A DNA stretch of 64,000 nt, taken from the NCBI RefSeq assembly GCF_001654915.1, contig NZ_LXEQ01000062.1; one strand, given 5' to 3'. Origin of the DNA: Buttiauxella ferragutiae (lineage in GTDB: Bacteria; Pseudomonadota; Gammaproteobacteria; Enterobacterales; Enterobacteriaceae). The notes below the pieces were generated by a model, which was not told where the DNA came from, did no database searches, and saw only the letters and a list, made by a program, of their open reading frames with translations. Of this stretch, positions 24,919-35,000 are shown piece after piece; positions within the stretch are counted from its first letter, which is position 1; the number at the start of each line of letters is the position of its first letter. A program made the translations under genes and the position numbers.

Positions 24919-26100
24919 TTAGTTGAGTCCAAATACGTGGAGCATGGTGGAAAGTTTGACGCCAGTTTCGCGCCACTCCGATTCCGGCGACGAAGCAGGC
25001 ACGATGCCCGCCCCAGCGAACAGGCGCACCTGGTTTGCAGCGACACGGGCGCAGCGGATTGTCACCACCCACTCACCGTTGCCTTCAGCGTCACACCAGC
25101 CGACGATGCCGCCGAACAGCTCGCGGTCAAATGGCTCAAGTTCTGCAATCAATTTGCGCGCCACATCGTGTGGGAAGCCACTCAACGCCGGCGTCGGGTG
25201 CAGCAGGCAGGCGAGGGATAACGCATTGTCCTGCGGGTCTTTTACCTGGCCGTAAATCGGCGTGGCGAGGTGCCATAAGGTCGGCGTGGTAATCAGTTCT
25301 GGCGTGTCAGAGAGCGTCAAAGTCTGGCTGTGCGGCTGCAAAACATCGCGCATCGCTTGCGTCACCAGACCGTGTTCGTGGCGGTCTTTCTTTGAGTGCA
25401 GTAACTGCGTGCCAATTTCGCAATCACGCGGGATATTTTCCCGGTCGCGCCGTGCCGATCCCGCCAGCGGCAGCGAGCTGAAATTCTTGCCGGATTTACG
25501 TAACAGCAATTCCGGGCTGGCACCCACTAGCGAGCTGCCATCCGGCAACGGGACGTGGAAGTTGTAGCTGGTGGGGTTTTGGCTAATCAGGCGATTGAGC
25601 AGCCCATCGAGATCAATTGGCATTTGGGTTTCGATATCAATCAGGCGCGAGAGCACCACTTTGTCGATATCCGGCTGCGCCGTTGCAGCGGCGGCATGAG
25701 CCACCATTTCCATAAATTTGTCTTGTTCCGGAATCGCTTTACGCGCGGCAATGTTGAGCGGTTTCGCCACAGCCGTTTGGCGGGCGTCATCCTGGCGTTG
25801 GGCGCGTGAAAACGGCTGCCAGCTTTCAGGGATAAACAGCGCTGAAGGTTGGCGGGGATCAAACGGAATGGCACCGACGACAACCGGCTTCTCGATGCCA
25901 TGTTTTTTGGCATTTTCGAACGCTTCACGCAACGAAGTTTGCAGGTGACCATGGGAATTTGCGCCATCAATCGCCGGGCAATCCAGGCGAGCAAAGCAGC
26001 CGCTTGTTGAAAAACTGCGATATGGCGACATAAAGAAAAAACTATCTGCACAAGGTGTTAGCCGTTTTTCTTGTCGTTCCTCAGCCAGTAACGTTTCCAT
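24919..26100 (-). CDS. entC: Isochorismate synthase EntC
   Basis: Converts chorismate to isochorismate, the first committed step of enterobactin synthesis. 393 residues from ATG 26100, which has GGAGAG upstream and begins METLLAEERQEKRL like E. coli EntC. The open frame continues 31 codons upstream through the Fur site and is not coding there. Signature segments are VVGAIPFDPRQPSALFIPES, ASPELLLRKSG, EKDRHEHGLVTQAM-like KDRHEHGLVTQAMRD, and FAGAGIVPASSPESEW. It leads entCEBAH and is divergent from fepB. Confidence 0.97.
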   Translation of the reverse strand: METLLAEERQEKRLTPCADSFFFMSPYRSFSTSGCFARLDCPAIDGANSHGHLQTSLREAFENAKKHGIEKPVVVGAIPFDPRQPSALFIPESWQPFSRAQRQDDARQTAVAKPLNIAARKAIPEQDKFMEMVAHAAAATAQPDIDKVVLSRLIDIETQMPIDLDGLLNRLISQNPTSYNFHVPLPDGSSLVGASPELLLRKSGKNFSSLPLAGSARRDRENIPRDCEIGTQLLHSKKDRHEHGLVTQAMRDVLQPHSQTLTLSDTPELITTPTLWHLATPIYGQVKDPQDNALSLACLLHPTPALSGFPHDVARKLIAELEPFDRELFGGIVGWCDAEGNGEWVVTIRCARVAANQVRLFAGAGIVPASSPESEWRETGVKLSTMLHVFGLN

Positions 26101-26126
26101 GAACTCTCCGTAAAAACATGACAAAA

Positions 26127-26145
26127 GATAGTAATAATGATTATC
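26127..26145. promoter_or_regulatory. Fur box in the entC/fepB intergenic region
   Basis: GATAGTAATAATGATTATC matches 16 of 19 positions of the Fur consensus. It lies 27 bases ahead of entC, in the position of the Fur-controlled bidirectional entC/fepB promoter of E. coli. Confidence 0.88.
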
Positions 26146-26208
26146 ATTTGCTTTTCGGGGTCGTAACCTAAAGAGAAAAGACAGCACTGTCAATAGTTGC
26201 TCAGTCTT

Positions 26209-26285
26209 GTCGGATGGCGCTAATGCTTATCCGATCTACGCGAAACGGTTTTGTAGGGTGGGTAAGCGCCAGCGCCATCCACCGC
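26209..26285. repeat. REP/BIME repeat in the fepB leader
   Basis: Facing units: GTCGGATGGCGC...GCTTATCCGATCTACG, and inverted GTAGGGTGGGTAAGCGCCAG then GCGCCATCCACC. It lies between the Fur site and the fepB start, so it would be transcribed as a structured 5' leader of fepB. The E. coli fepB leader is also repeat-rich, from memory. Confidence 0.82.
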
Positions 26286-26316
26286 CATCAGGCAAATTTC
26301 AACAGGATGTCATTGA

Positions 26317-27261
26317 GTGAAAATCAGATTCTCCGCATTCATCTTTCTATGCTTAAGCAGCCTCGCCCACGCCGCCGACTGGCCGCGAACGATCACCGAC
26401 AGCCATGGCACACATACGCTGACACAAGCACCGCTGCGCATTGTTTCCACTAGCGTCACGCTAACCGGCTCGCTGCTGGCAATTGATGCCCCCGTGGTGG
26501 CAAGCGGTGCCACCACACCTGGCAATCGCATGGGAGATGCGCAAGGTTTCCTGCGCCAGTGGGGTGATATCGCAAAAGCGCGCAACGTGCAGCGTTTATA
26601 TATTGGCGAAGCCAGCGCCGAAGCCGTGGCTGCGCAAATGCCAGATTTGATTTTGATTAGTGCCACCGGAGGCGATTCCGCCCTCGCCCTTTATGACCAG
26701 CTTTCCACTATCGCCCCGACGTTAGTTATCAATTACGACGACAAAAGCTGGCAACAATTGCTGACGCAACTCGGCGAGATTACCGGGCATGAAACCCAGG
26801 CGGCGGCACGCATTGCCAGTTTTGATAAGCAGCTCAACGAGGCAAAACAGCGTATGACGCTACCGCCACAGCCGGTCACCGCGCTGGTTTACACCCCTGC
26901 ATCACGTTCGGCAAACCTGTGGACGGCAGAATCCGCACAGGGGAAATTGTTCCAGCAGTTAGGTTTTACTTTGTCGTCTTTGCCTGCGGCGGTGAATGCC
27001 AGCAAGAGCATGGGAAAACGCCACGACATCGTGCAATTGGGTGGCGAGAATCTTGCTGCGGGTTTGAATGGTGAGAGTTTGTTCCTGTTCGCCAGCGATG
27101 AGAAAGATGCCACCGAGCTGGAAACCAACCCGTTGCTTTCGCACCTGGGCGCCGTGCAGAAAAAACAGGTTTATGCGCTGGGCACCGAAACATTCCGTCT
27201 GGATTATTACAGTGCCACGCAGGTTCTGGAGCGGATGAGTCAGTTGTTTGGTAGCAAGTGA
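26317..27261 (+). CDS. fepB: Ferric-enterobactin periplasmic binding protein FepB
   Basis: 314-residue substrate-binding protein of the FepBDGC importer. Signal peptide MKIRFSAFIFLCLSSLAHA-A, then the BtuF-like fold (LTQAPLRIVSTSVTLTGSLL, GEASAEAVAAQMPDLILISA, LDYYSATQVLERMSQLF). The start codon is GTG, with AGGA about ten bases upstream. It is divergent from entC, with a Fur box and a BIME in its leader; a single REP unit follows its stop. Confidence 0.96.
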   Translation: MKIRFSAFIFLCLSSLAHAADWPRTITDSHGTHTLTQAPLRIVSTSVTLTGSLLAIDAPVVASGATTPGNRMGDAQGFLRQWGDIAKARNVQRLYIGEASAEAVAAQMPDLILISATGGDSALALYDQLSTIAPTLVINYDDKSWQQLLTQLGEITGHETQAAARIASFDKQLNEAKQRMTLPPQPVTALVYTPASRSANLWTAESAQGKLFQQLGFTLSSLPAAVNASKSMGKRHDIVQLGGENLAAGLNGESLFLFASDEKDATELETNPLLSHLGAVQKKQVYALGTETFRLDYYSATQVLERMSQLFGSK

Positions 27262-27274
27262 TTTTTTGTAATGT

Positions 27275-27304
27275 GGTGGATGACGCTTGCGCTTATCCAC
27301 CCTA
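27275..27304. repeat. Single REP unit between fepB and entS
   Basis: GGTGGATGACGCTTGCGCTTATCCACCCTA, an imperfect palindrome of the REP type at the convergent fepB/entS 3' ends. It could act as a shared 3' barrier. Confidence 0.82.
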
Positions 27305-27311
27305 CGAAAAC

Positions 27312-28544
27312 CTACGCCGGAACGCTCTGCTGATAACCACGCAGCTGCACCAACACCATCGCCAATACTATGCCGCACAGTGTTAATGCCAGGCCGCTCG
27401 CACTCGCCGCAGCGACCGGCGTCATCGCTACCGTCAGTCCGCCTAAAATGGCGGCACCAATCGCATCGCCAGTGACGTTTTGCGCCGTCCACAAACCGTT
27501 AATACGACCTAACATACCGTCCGGTGTTAGCGTCTGAATTAAGGTGTATTGCAGCAAAGAGCTGATCGCACTGAGATAACCAAATAGCGCCAGACACGCC
27601 AGCCCAAGCCCCCAAACCGGCATCAGGCTGAAAACGCCGATTGAGATAAACGAAACAATTCCCGTCGCCAGCATAATACGGCCTGGGCGTGCGTGATGGG
27701 CAATACGCCCGCTGGTCAACGCGCCAATGGCAGCACCCAACGGAACGGCAGCGTACATCAGGCCGATTTGCGCCGCGCTCATTTGCCAGTGTCCGGCGAG
27801 TGCGGGATAAAGAACGCGCACCGCGCTCGCCATCGTCAGCAACGCGCCAACTAACGCAATGCCGCCAATAATCGGGTTACCGACCAAAAAACGGAACCCA
27901 TTGAGCAGCGAAAGCAGCGGGTTTTCACGCACCTGCGGCGGTGGCGCCAGCTTCGGTAAACTCAACAGCGGCAGTAAAGTGACGAAAGTGCCGACAGACG
28001 CCAGCGCGTAGTTCCACACCACGCCGCCGGAGGCCAACAACAGCCCGCCAATCATCGGTGAAATCACTGAGCCGAGGCGCACCGTCAGCATGGTAATCGC
28101 ACTCGCCTGCATTAAGTTTTCACGCCCGACTAACGCGGGTGTGGCGGCTAACAACGCGGTCACGCCAAGTGCGCCAAAGAAACCATCCCACACGCCAAGC
28201 AGATAAATCGCCGCCAGCGACGGTTCCGGCAAGGCGGCGTTAATCGTCAGGCCAATAAAGCCAACGCCACAGGTAGATCGCGCCAGCAAAATCAAACGGC
28301 GGCGTTCGTGCCGGTCGGCCAGCACACCGCCCATCATCAGGCCGATAAACATCGCGCTGCCGGTTAACGTCACCGCCAGCCCGACTTGCAAGGAGGAACC
28401 GGTCAGCGTCTGGATTTGTACTGGCACGGCAACGCCCAGTAACCCAAGCGAGACAATCGAGATAAAACGGGCAAGGAAGACGGCGCGAAAAGCAGGATGA
28501 GTTTTGAGCAAACTGAGGTTGAGCAACAAAGAATTGCGGTTCAT
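27312..28544 (-). CDS. entS: Enterobactin exporter EntS (MFS)
   Basis: 410-residue major-facilitator exporter that moves enterobactin from cytoplasm to periplasm. It opens MNRNSLLLNLSLLKTHPAFR, nearly as E. coli EntS (416 residues). About 12 membrane helices; GGVLADRHERRRLILLAR is the conserved loop 2-3 motif and SLLQYTLIQTLTPDGMLGRI lies in the C-terminal half. Divergent from fepD across a Fur box. Confidence 0.96.
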   Translation of the reverse strand: MNRNSLLLNLSLLKTHPAFRAVFLARFISIVSLGLLGVAVPVQIQTLTGSSLQVGLAVTLTGSAMFIGLMMGGVLADRHERRRLILLARSTCGVGFIGLTINAALPEPSLAAIYLLGVWDGFFGALGVTALLAATPALVGRENLMQASAITMLTVRLGSVISPMIGGLLLASGGVVWNYALASVGTFVTLLPLLSLPKLAPPPQVRENPLLSLLNGFRFLVGNPIIGGIALVGALLTMASAVRVLYPALAGHWQMSAAQIGLMYAAVPLGAAIGALTSGRIAHHARPGRIMLATGIVSFISIGVFSLMPVWGLGLACLALFGYLSAISSLLQYTLIQTLTPDGMLGRINGLWTAQNVTGDAIGAAILGGLTVAMTPVAAASASGLALTLCGIVLAMVLVQLRGYQQSVPA

Positions 28545-28614
28545 TACATGGCCTTAAAACGAATTTTTCTTTCCAGATGCGAGGCGGCTCATGCTAGCAT
28601 AAACAAATAAGAGT

Positions 28615-28633
28615 GATAATGATAATAACTATC
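28615..28633. promoter_or_regulatory. Fur box in the entS/fepD intergenic region
   Basis: GATAATGATAATAACTATC matches 17 of 19 positions of the Fur consensus. It is placed between the divergent entS and fepD genes, so it probably controls both. Confidence 0.9.
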
Positions 28634-28667
28634 ATTTAATTTTACATGGTTTTTGTAAGGCTACGAA

Positions 28668-29675
28668 GTGAAGGATATACAACGTATGTCACGCTGGTTC
28701 ATCCTGCTGAGTTTGTTGTTTTTACTGCTTTTAATGGCAGCGCTCAGTCTGCTGTTAGGTGCCAAATCACTCCCCGCAGAAGTTGTTATGGATGCGCTCA
28801 GCGGCCAGTGCCAAAGTGCGGATTGCACTATCGTGCTTGATGCACGCCTCCCGCGCACGCTAGCGGGTATTCATGCCGGAGGCGCACTTGGCCTTGCCGG
28901 TGCGTTGATGCAAACCCTGACGCGCAATCCGCTTGCTGACCCCGGTCTGCTTGGTGTTAATGCCGGAGCGAGTTTTGCCATTGTGCTGGGTGCCGCCGTG
29001 TGGAGCCTTTCGTCGCCGATAGCGCTGCTCGGGCTGGCGTTTGCTGGTGCATTATCTGCCGCTTTAGTGGTGGCGTTTACCGGAAGCCAGGGCGGTGGGC
29101 AGCTCAGCCCGGTGCGCTTGACGCTGGCAGGCGTGGCGCTCGGCGCGGTGCTTGAAGGCTTGAGCAACGGTATCGCGCTGTTAAATCCAGTGGTCTATGA
29201 CCAGTTACGTTTCTGGCAGGCCGGAACGCTGGATATTCGCACCCTCACCACTTTGAAAATTATCGTGCTGCCGGTACTGACGGGCTGTGCGATTGCGCTG
29301 CTGATCAGCCGTTCGCTTAACAGCCTGAGCATGGGCACCGACACCGCAACCGCACTCGGCAGTAAAGTGGCGCGCACCCAATTGCTGGGTTTAGTGGCAA
29401 TAACGTTATTGTGTGGCAGCGCCACTGCCGCCGTGGGGCCGATTGCCTTTATTGGCCTGATGATGCCGCATCTGGCGCGTTGGCTAGTGGGTGCCGACCA
29501 CCGCTGGTCGCTTCCCGTCACCTTGATTGCCACCCCGGCCCTGTTGCTGTTCGCCGATATTATTGGCCGCATGCTGGTGCCTGGCGAGCTGCGCGTTTCA
29601 GTGGTGAGCGCGTTTATTGGCGCGCCGATGCTCATTTACCTGGTGCGCCGTAGCCGTAAAGGAGCCAGGCAATGA
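28668..29675 (+). CDS. fepD: Ferric-enterobactin permease FepD
   Basis: Inner-membrane permease subunit (BtuC/FecCD family), 335 residues from a GTG at 28668. This start gives the same distance to the conserved GAKSLPAEVV motif as E. coli FepD; an ATG at 28686, six codons in, is also possible. The family core includes LARTLAG-type DARLPRTLAGIHAGGALGLA, TRNPLADPGLLGVNAGASFA and GPIAFIGLMMPHLARWLVG. It overlaps fepG by four bases (ATGA). Confidence 0.96.
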   Translation: MKDIQRMSRWFILLSLLFLLLLMAALSLLLGAKSLPAEVVMDALSGQCQSADCTIVLDARLPRTLAGIHAGGALGLAGALMQTLTRNPLADPGLLGVNAGASFAIVLGAAVWSLSSPIALLGLAFAGALSAALVVAFTGSQGGGQLSPVRLTLAGVALGAVLEGLSNGIALLNPVVYDQLRFWQAGTLDIRTLTTLKIIVLPVLTGCAIALLISRSLNSLSMGTDTATALGSKVARTQLLGLVAITLLCGSATAAVGPIAFIGLMMPHLARWLVGADHRWSLPVTLIATPALLLFADIIGRMLVPGELRVSVVSAFIGAPMLIYLVRRSRKGARQ

Positions 29676-30664
29676 ACCGCTCCTCCCCACGCCTGTTTAT
29701 CAGTTGCTGGTGCTTGCTGTTGCTCGGTATCTCGCTCGGATTATGGAGCCTGGGCAGCGGCGTGTTGCCGCTCTCGGTCAGCCAGGTGATTGACGCTCTG
29801 CTTGGTACCGCGCCACGAAATATCTCACTGGTGGTCGTCGAATGGCGTTTGCCACGCGTTGTCATGGCGCTGCTGATTGGCGCGGCGCTAGGCGTGAGCG
29901 GGGCCATTTTCCAGTCGCTAATGCGCAACCCGCTCGGCAGCCCGGATGTGATGGGTTTTAACACCGGAGCCTGGAGCGGAGTCTTAGTGGCGATGGTGCT
30001 GTTTGGTCAACATCAAACGGCGATTGCCGGTGCAGCCATGGCAGGCGGCATCATCACCGCGCTGGTGGTGTGGTTGCTGGCCTGGCGTAACGGTATCGAA
30101 ACTTTCCGCTTAATCATTATTGGAATCGGCGTGCGCGCCATGCTGGTGGCGTTTAACACCTGGCTGTTGCTGCACGCCTCGCTGGAAACCGCTCTCTCCG
30201 CCGGGTTGTGGAATGCAGGCTCACTCAACGGTTTGACGTGGGCGAAAATTTCCCCTGCCGCCCCGTTGATGTTGCTAGCGTTAATTGCGGGCGCATTACT
30301 GGTTCGCCGTATGCGGCTGCTGGAAATGGGCGATGACAGCGCCTGCGCATTGGGTGTTTCCGTTGAGCGCTCGCGCCTGATGTTGATGTTAACCGGCGTG
30401 ATTCTGACTGCCGCCGCAACCGCACTTGCCGGGCCGATTTCGTTTATCGCCCTCGTCGCCCCGCACATTGCCCGCCGCCTGAGCGGCAGCTCGCGCTGGG
30501 GTTTGCTGCAATCCGCCTTATGCGGTGCAACGTTGCTGCTGGCCGCCGACCTTTGCGCCCAGCAGCTGTTCATGCCGTATCAGTTACCGGTCGGCGTGGT
30601 GACGGTCAGCCTTGGCGGTATCTATTTAATTGCGTTGTTGATTCAGGAGTCCCGTAAGAAATGA
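29672..30664 (+). CDS. fepG: Ferric-enterobactin permease FepG
   Basis: Second permease subunit, 330 residues, which pairs with FepD to form the membrane channel of the importer. Conserved segments are EWRLPRVVMALLIGAALGVS, LMRNPLGSPDVMGFNTGAW and GPISFIALVAPHIARRLSG (the coupling loop to FepC). Both ends overlap neighbours by four bases, so translation is coupled through fepDGC. Confidence 0.96.
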   Translation: MNRSSPRLFISCWCLLLLGISLGLWSLGSGVLPLSVSQVIDALLGTAPRNISLVVVEWRLPRVVMALLIGAALGVSGAIFQSLMRNPLGSPDVMGFNTGAWSGVLVAMVLFGQHQTAIAGAAMAGGIITALVVWLLAWRNGIETFRLIIIGIGVRAMLVAFNTWLLLHASLETALSAGLWNAGSLNGLTWAKISPAAPLMLLALIAGALLVRRMRLLEMGDDSACALGVSVERSRLMLMLTGVILTAAATALAGPISFIALVAPHIARRLSGSSRWGLLQSALCGATLLLAADLCAQQLFMPYQLPVGVVTVSLGGIYLIALLIQESRKK

Positions 30665-31461
30665 GTCAGATTTCCTCCCCTTCACGCCTGCATGGCGAAA
30701 AACTGACGCTGGGATATGGCAATCATGTGGTGGCAGATGGCCTGACCGTCGCCATTCCTGACGGGAAATTTACCGCGATTATCGGCCCCAACGGCTGCGG
30801 GAAATCCACGCTGCTGCGCACGCTAAGCCGCCTGATGAAACCGATGCACGGCGAGGTGTGGTTAGACGGTAATGAAATCCATCGCTTCGCCACTAAAGAA
30901 GTGGCGCGGCGCATCGGGTTGCTGGCGCAAAACTCCAGCGCACCGGGCGATATTAGCGTGGCTGAACTGGTAGCGCGTGGGCGTTATCCGCATCAGCCGA
31001 TGTTTACCCGCTGGCGCGAAGAAGACTGCCAGGCGGTGGCGCGGGCAATGCAGGCGACCAACATTGAAGATTTAGCCGAGCAGCCAGTGGATACGCTATC
31101 GGGCGGTCAGCGCCAGCGCGCATGGATTGCGATGGTTCTGGCGCAGGAAACCTCCATTCTGCTGCTGGATGAACCGACCACCTGGCTGGATATCAGCCAT
31201 CAAATTGATTTACTGGAACTGCTGCGCGATCTGAACCAAAAGCAGGGCTACACGCTGGCTGCCGTGCTGCACGATTTGAACCAGGCTTGCCGTTATGCAA
31301 CTCATTTAATTGCACTGCGAGACGGGAAAATTGTTGCCGAAGGCGCACCGGCAGACATTGTCACACCGGAGCTTATCGAGGCCATTTATGGCCTACGCTG
31401 CATAATTATTGAAGATCCGGTGGCGCATACACCGCTGGTGGTGCCGCTCGGGCGTGGCTAA
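30661..31461 (+). CDS. fepC: Ferric-enterobactin ABC transporter ATPase FepC
   Basis: 266-residue ATPase energising FepDG. Walker A GPNGCGKSTLLRTLSRL near residue 42, signature VDTLSGGQRQRAWIAMVLAQ, Walker B ILLLDEPTTWLDISHQIDLL and the H-loop AAVLHDLNQACRYA are intact. In E. coli fepE follows; here fepE is missing and the next genes are a higBA remnant and convergent entF. No obvious terminator follows the stop. Confidence 0.97.
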   Translation: MSQISSPSRLHGEKLTLGYGNHVVADGLTVAIPDGKFTAIIGPNGCGKSTLLRTLSRLMKPMHGEVWLDGNEIHRFATKEVARRIGLLAQNSSAPGDISVAELVARGRYPHQPMFTRWREEDCQAVARAMQATNIEDLAEQPVDTLSGGQRQRAWIAMVLAQETSILLLDEPTTWLDISHQIDLLELLRDLNQKQGYTLAAVLHDLNQACRYATHLIALRDGKIVAEGAPADIVTPELIEAIYGLRCIIIEDPVAHTPLVVPLGRG

Positions 31462-31524
31462 AAACTCGCTGATTAAAAAGTTTGCGTAACGTCTCGCAAA
31501 GATGCACACTCACACAGTGCAAGG

Positions 31525-31692
31525 ATGCAAGGTGTGTTCTACTGCCCATCCGGTCACTCAGATGGAACCAGCATCATGGAGAAGTACTCCTCTATAAGAG
31601 TGAACAACCAGTTCCGGCTAATCTTCATCTGGCGTAACGGCAAAGCGCACAATATTTACCTTGATGATCATGGCTATCGAAAACATAACTGA
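31525..31692 (+). pseudogene. higB: Truncated HigB-type toxin remnant
   Basis: An open frame from ATG 31525 (alternative ATG 31576) to TGA 31692. Residues from EKYSSIRVNNQFRLIFIWRN onward, ending YLDDHGYRKHN, match the C-terminal third of HigB/RelE toxins (the GQYSIRINDQWRICFVW pattern and YHD-like end). The N-terminal two thirds have no counterpart: upstream codons are unrelated and a stop occurs at 31474. The RNase fold should be incomplete. It lies 32 bases before an intact higA, the canonical toxin-first order. Confidence 0.7.
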
Positions 31693-31724
31693 TTCGCCCA
31701 GTAACCACGCAATGAGGATGAATT

Positions 31725-32054
31725 ATGGTCCAGGCACAGCGTAAACCGACCACCGTTGGTGACGTGCTGCTTTATGAATACCTCGAACCGACTGGCTTGC
31801 GTATTAACGATCTGGCCGAAATGCTTCAGGTACATCGAAATACGGTGAGCAAATTGCTCAATAACAACAGTAAACTCACCACTGATATGGCCTTCAGACT
31901 GGCAAAAGCATTTGATACTTCTGTAGATTTTTGGCTGAATCTACAAACCAATCTCGATGTCTGGGAAATCCAAAACGACCCACGTACCCAGGTAGAAATT
32001 AGCCGTATCATCACGCTCAAAGAGATGCTTGAGCGTAAAACTCGCGCGGCATAA
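31725..32054 (+). CDS. higA: HigA-family antitoxin (XRE HTH)
   Basis: 109-residue antitoxin with the HigA layout: LLYEYLEPTGLRINDLAEML, QVHRNTVSKLLNNNSKLTTD, MAFRLAKAFDTSVDFWLNLQ and a basic C-terminus. The ATG has GAGGATG upstream. With its toxin truncated it is orphaned and may persist as an autorepressor, or as an anti-addiction factor against incoming HigB toxins. It converges on entF with a terminator between. Confidence 0.9.
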   Translation: MVQAQRKPTTVGDVLLYEYLEPTGLRINDLAEMLQVHRNTVSKLLNNNSKLTTDMAFRLAKAFDTSVDFWLNLQTNLDVWEIQNDPRTQVEISRIITLKEMLERKTRAA

Positions 32055-32060
32055 GCGACA

Positions 32061-32094
32061 CGGCGGATAGCACAAACCATCCGCCGCTTTTATT
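32061..32094. terminator. Terminator between convergent higA and entF
   Basis: CGGCGGAT (32061-32068) pairs with ATCCGCCG (32079-32086), followed on the plus strand by CTTTTATTT. It terminates higA; the stem also lies at the end of entF. Confidence 0.75.
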
Positions 32095-35000
32095 TAGCTC
32101 AGCGCTAACACCTGCTGTAACAGCGGCCCTATTTCCTCAAAGGCTTTTGGCGAAATAATATCGACGTGCGCGCAGTCCAGGCGGAAGACTTCAAGCTCGC
32201 TAATCCACGGTGCCCAGGCTTTTTGCGGCTCCATTCCTTCGGGCAGCGTTCGCTCGGCCACAAACAACGTGGCTTTCCCACCAAACGGCACGCTTTGCGC
32301 GCTGGTTAACAACCGCACCGCATCACCATAGTTACCTTCTATGGCCTGGAACAACGCGTCGGAAGCTTGACCGGCTTGTGCGGCAACAAAGGCTTCGCGT
32401 TCACGGTTAATCTCTTCAAGTACCAGAGGATCGAGTTCGTTTGCCCCCTTCTCCGCCCAGTTTTGTGTTTCTGGCGGCCAGGTATCCAGCAGGCCTAAAA
32501 ACGCCACTTCCTCGCCTGCCGCTTCAAGCCGTGCAGCAATACCTTGCGCGAGTGTGCCACCCAACGAATATCCCATCAGGTAATACGGGCCATGCGGCTG
32601 GAGTTCGCGCAGGGTTTGCAGATGCGATTCGCAAACCTGTGCCAGATTTTCCGCTTGCTGCATCGGGCCATCCGGGCGCGGCGACTGAATACCGGTAATC
32701 GACCAGCGCGGGTCGAGATAACGCTGCAACACACTAAATTGCCAGGCAAAACCCGACGCCGGATGGAAGCAGTACAGCGTCGGCCCGTGGCTTTTACGCA
32801 ACGGCAGAACCGCAGAAAAACCTGCACGGCTGGCCTCTTCTTCGCCCTGCTCTTGCGCCAGAGTTTCCGCAAGTTGGCCGACGGTGGACGCCACCATCAC
32901 CTGGCCGACGGTCACCGGCCTTGCGATGGTTCGGCGTAATTCAGCCGCGAGGCGCATCGCCAGTAATGAATGGCCGCCGAGGGCAAAGAAGTCGTCATCC
33001 ACGGACTGAATTTCACAACCCAGCAGGCTGGCAAAAGATCCAGCGATGGTGATTTCCAGAGCCGATTCGGGCGCACGACCGCTGCTGCGTAACGCCAGTT
33101 CAGGCAACGGTAATGCTTTTCTGTCCAGCTTACCGTTGGCGCTCAGCGGGAATTCATCCAGCTGGATTAACGCCACCGGCACCATATGCGCAGGCAGGAC
33201 CGCGCTAAGTTGTTCACGCATTGGCTCGAGGGGCAATGCCTGACCAGCAGCCGAAACCAGATAACCGACCAACTGGCGAGCATCACCGCCGCTAACGGCT
33301 TCTTTATTGAGCACGCAAGCGTGTGTCACGGCCTGTGCCACATCGGGCAAAGCCTGCAACGCACGGTCAATATCCCCTAGCTCAATGCGCTGGCCGCGGA
33401 TTTTTAGCTGATCGTCGCTGCGCCCGAGATATTCCACCGCACCGTCATCCAGCCAGCGTGCGACGTCACCGGTGCGGTACATCCGCTCACCTGCGGCAAA
33501 AGGGTCGGCAACAAAACGGCTGGCGGTGAGATCCGGGCGGGATAAGTAACCTTGCGCAAGTTGAATGCCGGTGAGGTAAAGATCGCCTGCAATACCCGGC
33601 GGCACCGGGCGCATTGCCGAGTCCAGAATGCGCAAGCCCGTGTTCCAAACCGGCCAGCCAATCGGCACGTTGCTACCCGACACCTGCGCCAGTTCGTCAC
33701 CAAATGCCGGATACCAGCTCACGTCCACAGCGGCTTCCGTTGGCCCATAAAGGTTATGTAGCGGCGCGTGAGTTAGCTGTTCCCACTGGCGGCACAGTTC
33801 GGTTGGCAGCGCTTCACCACTACAGAACACGCGGCGTAATGTGGTGCAGCTGGCAATCGCGGCTTCATCGCCAAGAGCTGCAACAAACGCGCTCAACATC
33901 GAGGGAACAAAGTGCGTGGTGGTGACGCGATAACGGGCAAAGAGCTGCTGTAGCGCTTGTGGATCGCGGTGCGCCTCCGGCGGTGCCATCACCAGTTGTG
34001 CGCCAACCAGATACGGCCAGAAAAACTCCCAAACCGAAACATCAAAACTGCATGGGGTTTTCTGCAAAACCACATCTTCAGCGTTTAATGGATAGTGATT
34101 TTGCATCCATAACAGGCGGTTAACGATGGCCTGTTGCCCGACCATCACCCCTTTCGGGCGGCCTGTTGAACCAGAGGTGAAAATCACATAAGCGGTGTGT
34201 TCGGGGCGCGAAAGTGCTTGCCGCTCCGGTAAGTTATCGGTTTCCAGCAGCGCCTGATAACTAAAGGTTTGCAAACCATTGATGCCGCTAAATCGCGGGA
34301 GCTGATCTTGCGCGGTCAGCAGCAAACGCGGAGCCGCATCTTCCAGCATCATATGCAGGCGTTCGTCGGGATAACCAGTATCCAGCGGCAACCACGCTGC
34401 GCCCACTTCAACAATCGCCTGCAACGCCAGTGATAAAAAGACCGAACGCGGTAGCGACACCGCCACCACATCGCCAGGTTTCACGCCACGGGCAATCAGT
34501 TCACAGGCCAAAGCACACACCTGGTGGTGCATTTCACGATAAGTAAACTGATGGTTTTCATCAGCCAGCGCCGGAGCATTTGGCGTGCGCAGAACCTGTT
34601 CGCCAATCAACTGGCTTAAGGTTGTCGCGGGAACTACCGTTTGCGTGGCGTTGACACCATCCAACAGTTCTATTTCGGATTCATGTAGCAGTTGGGCATC
34701 CACACAGCGTAAGTCGGGATTGGCCGCAAACTGGCGCAAAAGTCGCGGTAAACGAGCGAGATGTTGCTGCAATGTGCCGGCATCATAACGCTCGGCGTTC
34801 GCCAGAATTTCCAGCGAGAAGTCGCCCTGTTCGCTGATATACAGCGCAATTTCCAGATCCCGTACCGGCCCTGATGCCAGTTGATGCGTAACCCCGTCAA
34901 TGCCGTTGAAATCCAGGCGGTAATCAAACATTTTCAGGTTCAATACCGGGCCATATAACGGCTCACCGCTGGAAACCAGCCCTAAATCACGCTGGATTTG

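Noticed and set aside
26101..26193. 31-codon N-terminal extension of entC
   Set aside because: It runs through the Fur box; ATG 26100 has GGAGAG ahead and aligns with known EntC starts.
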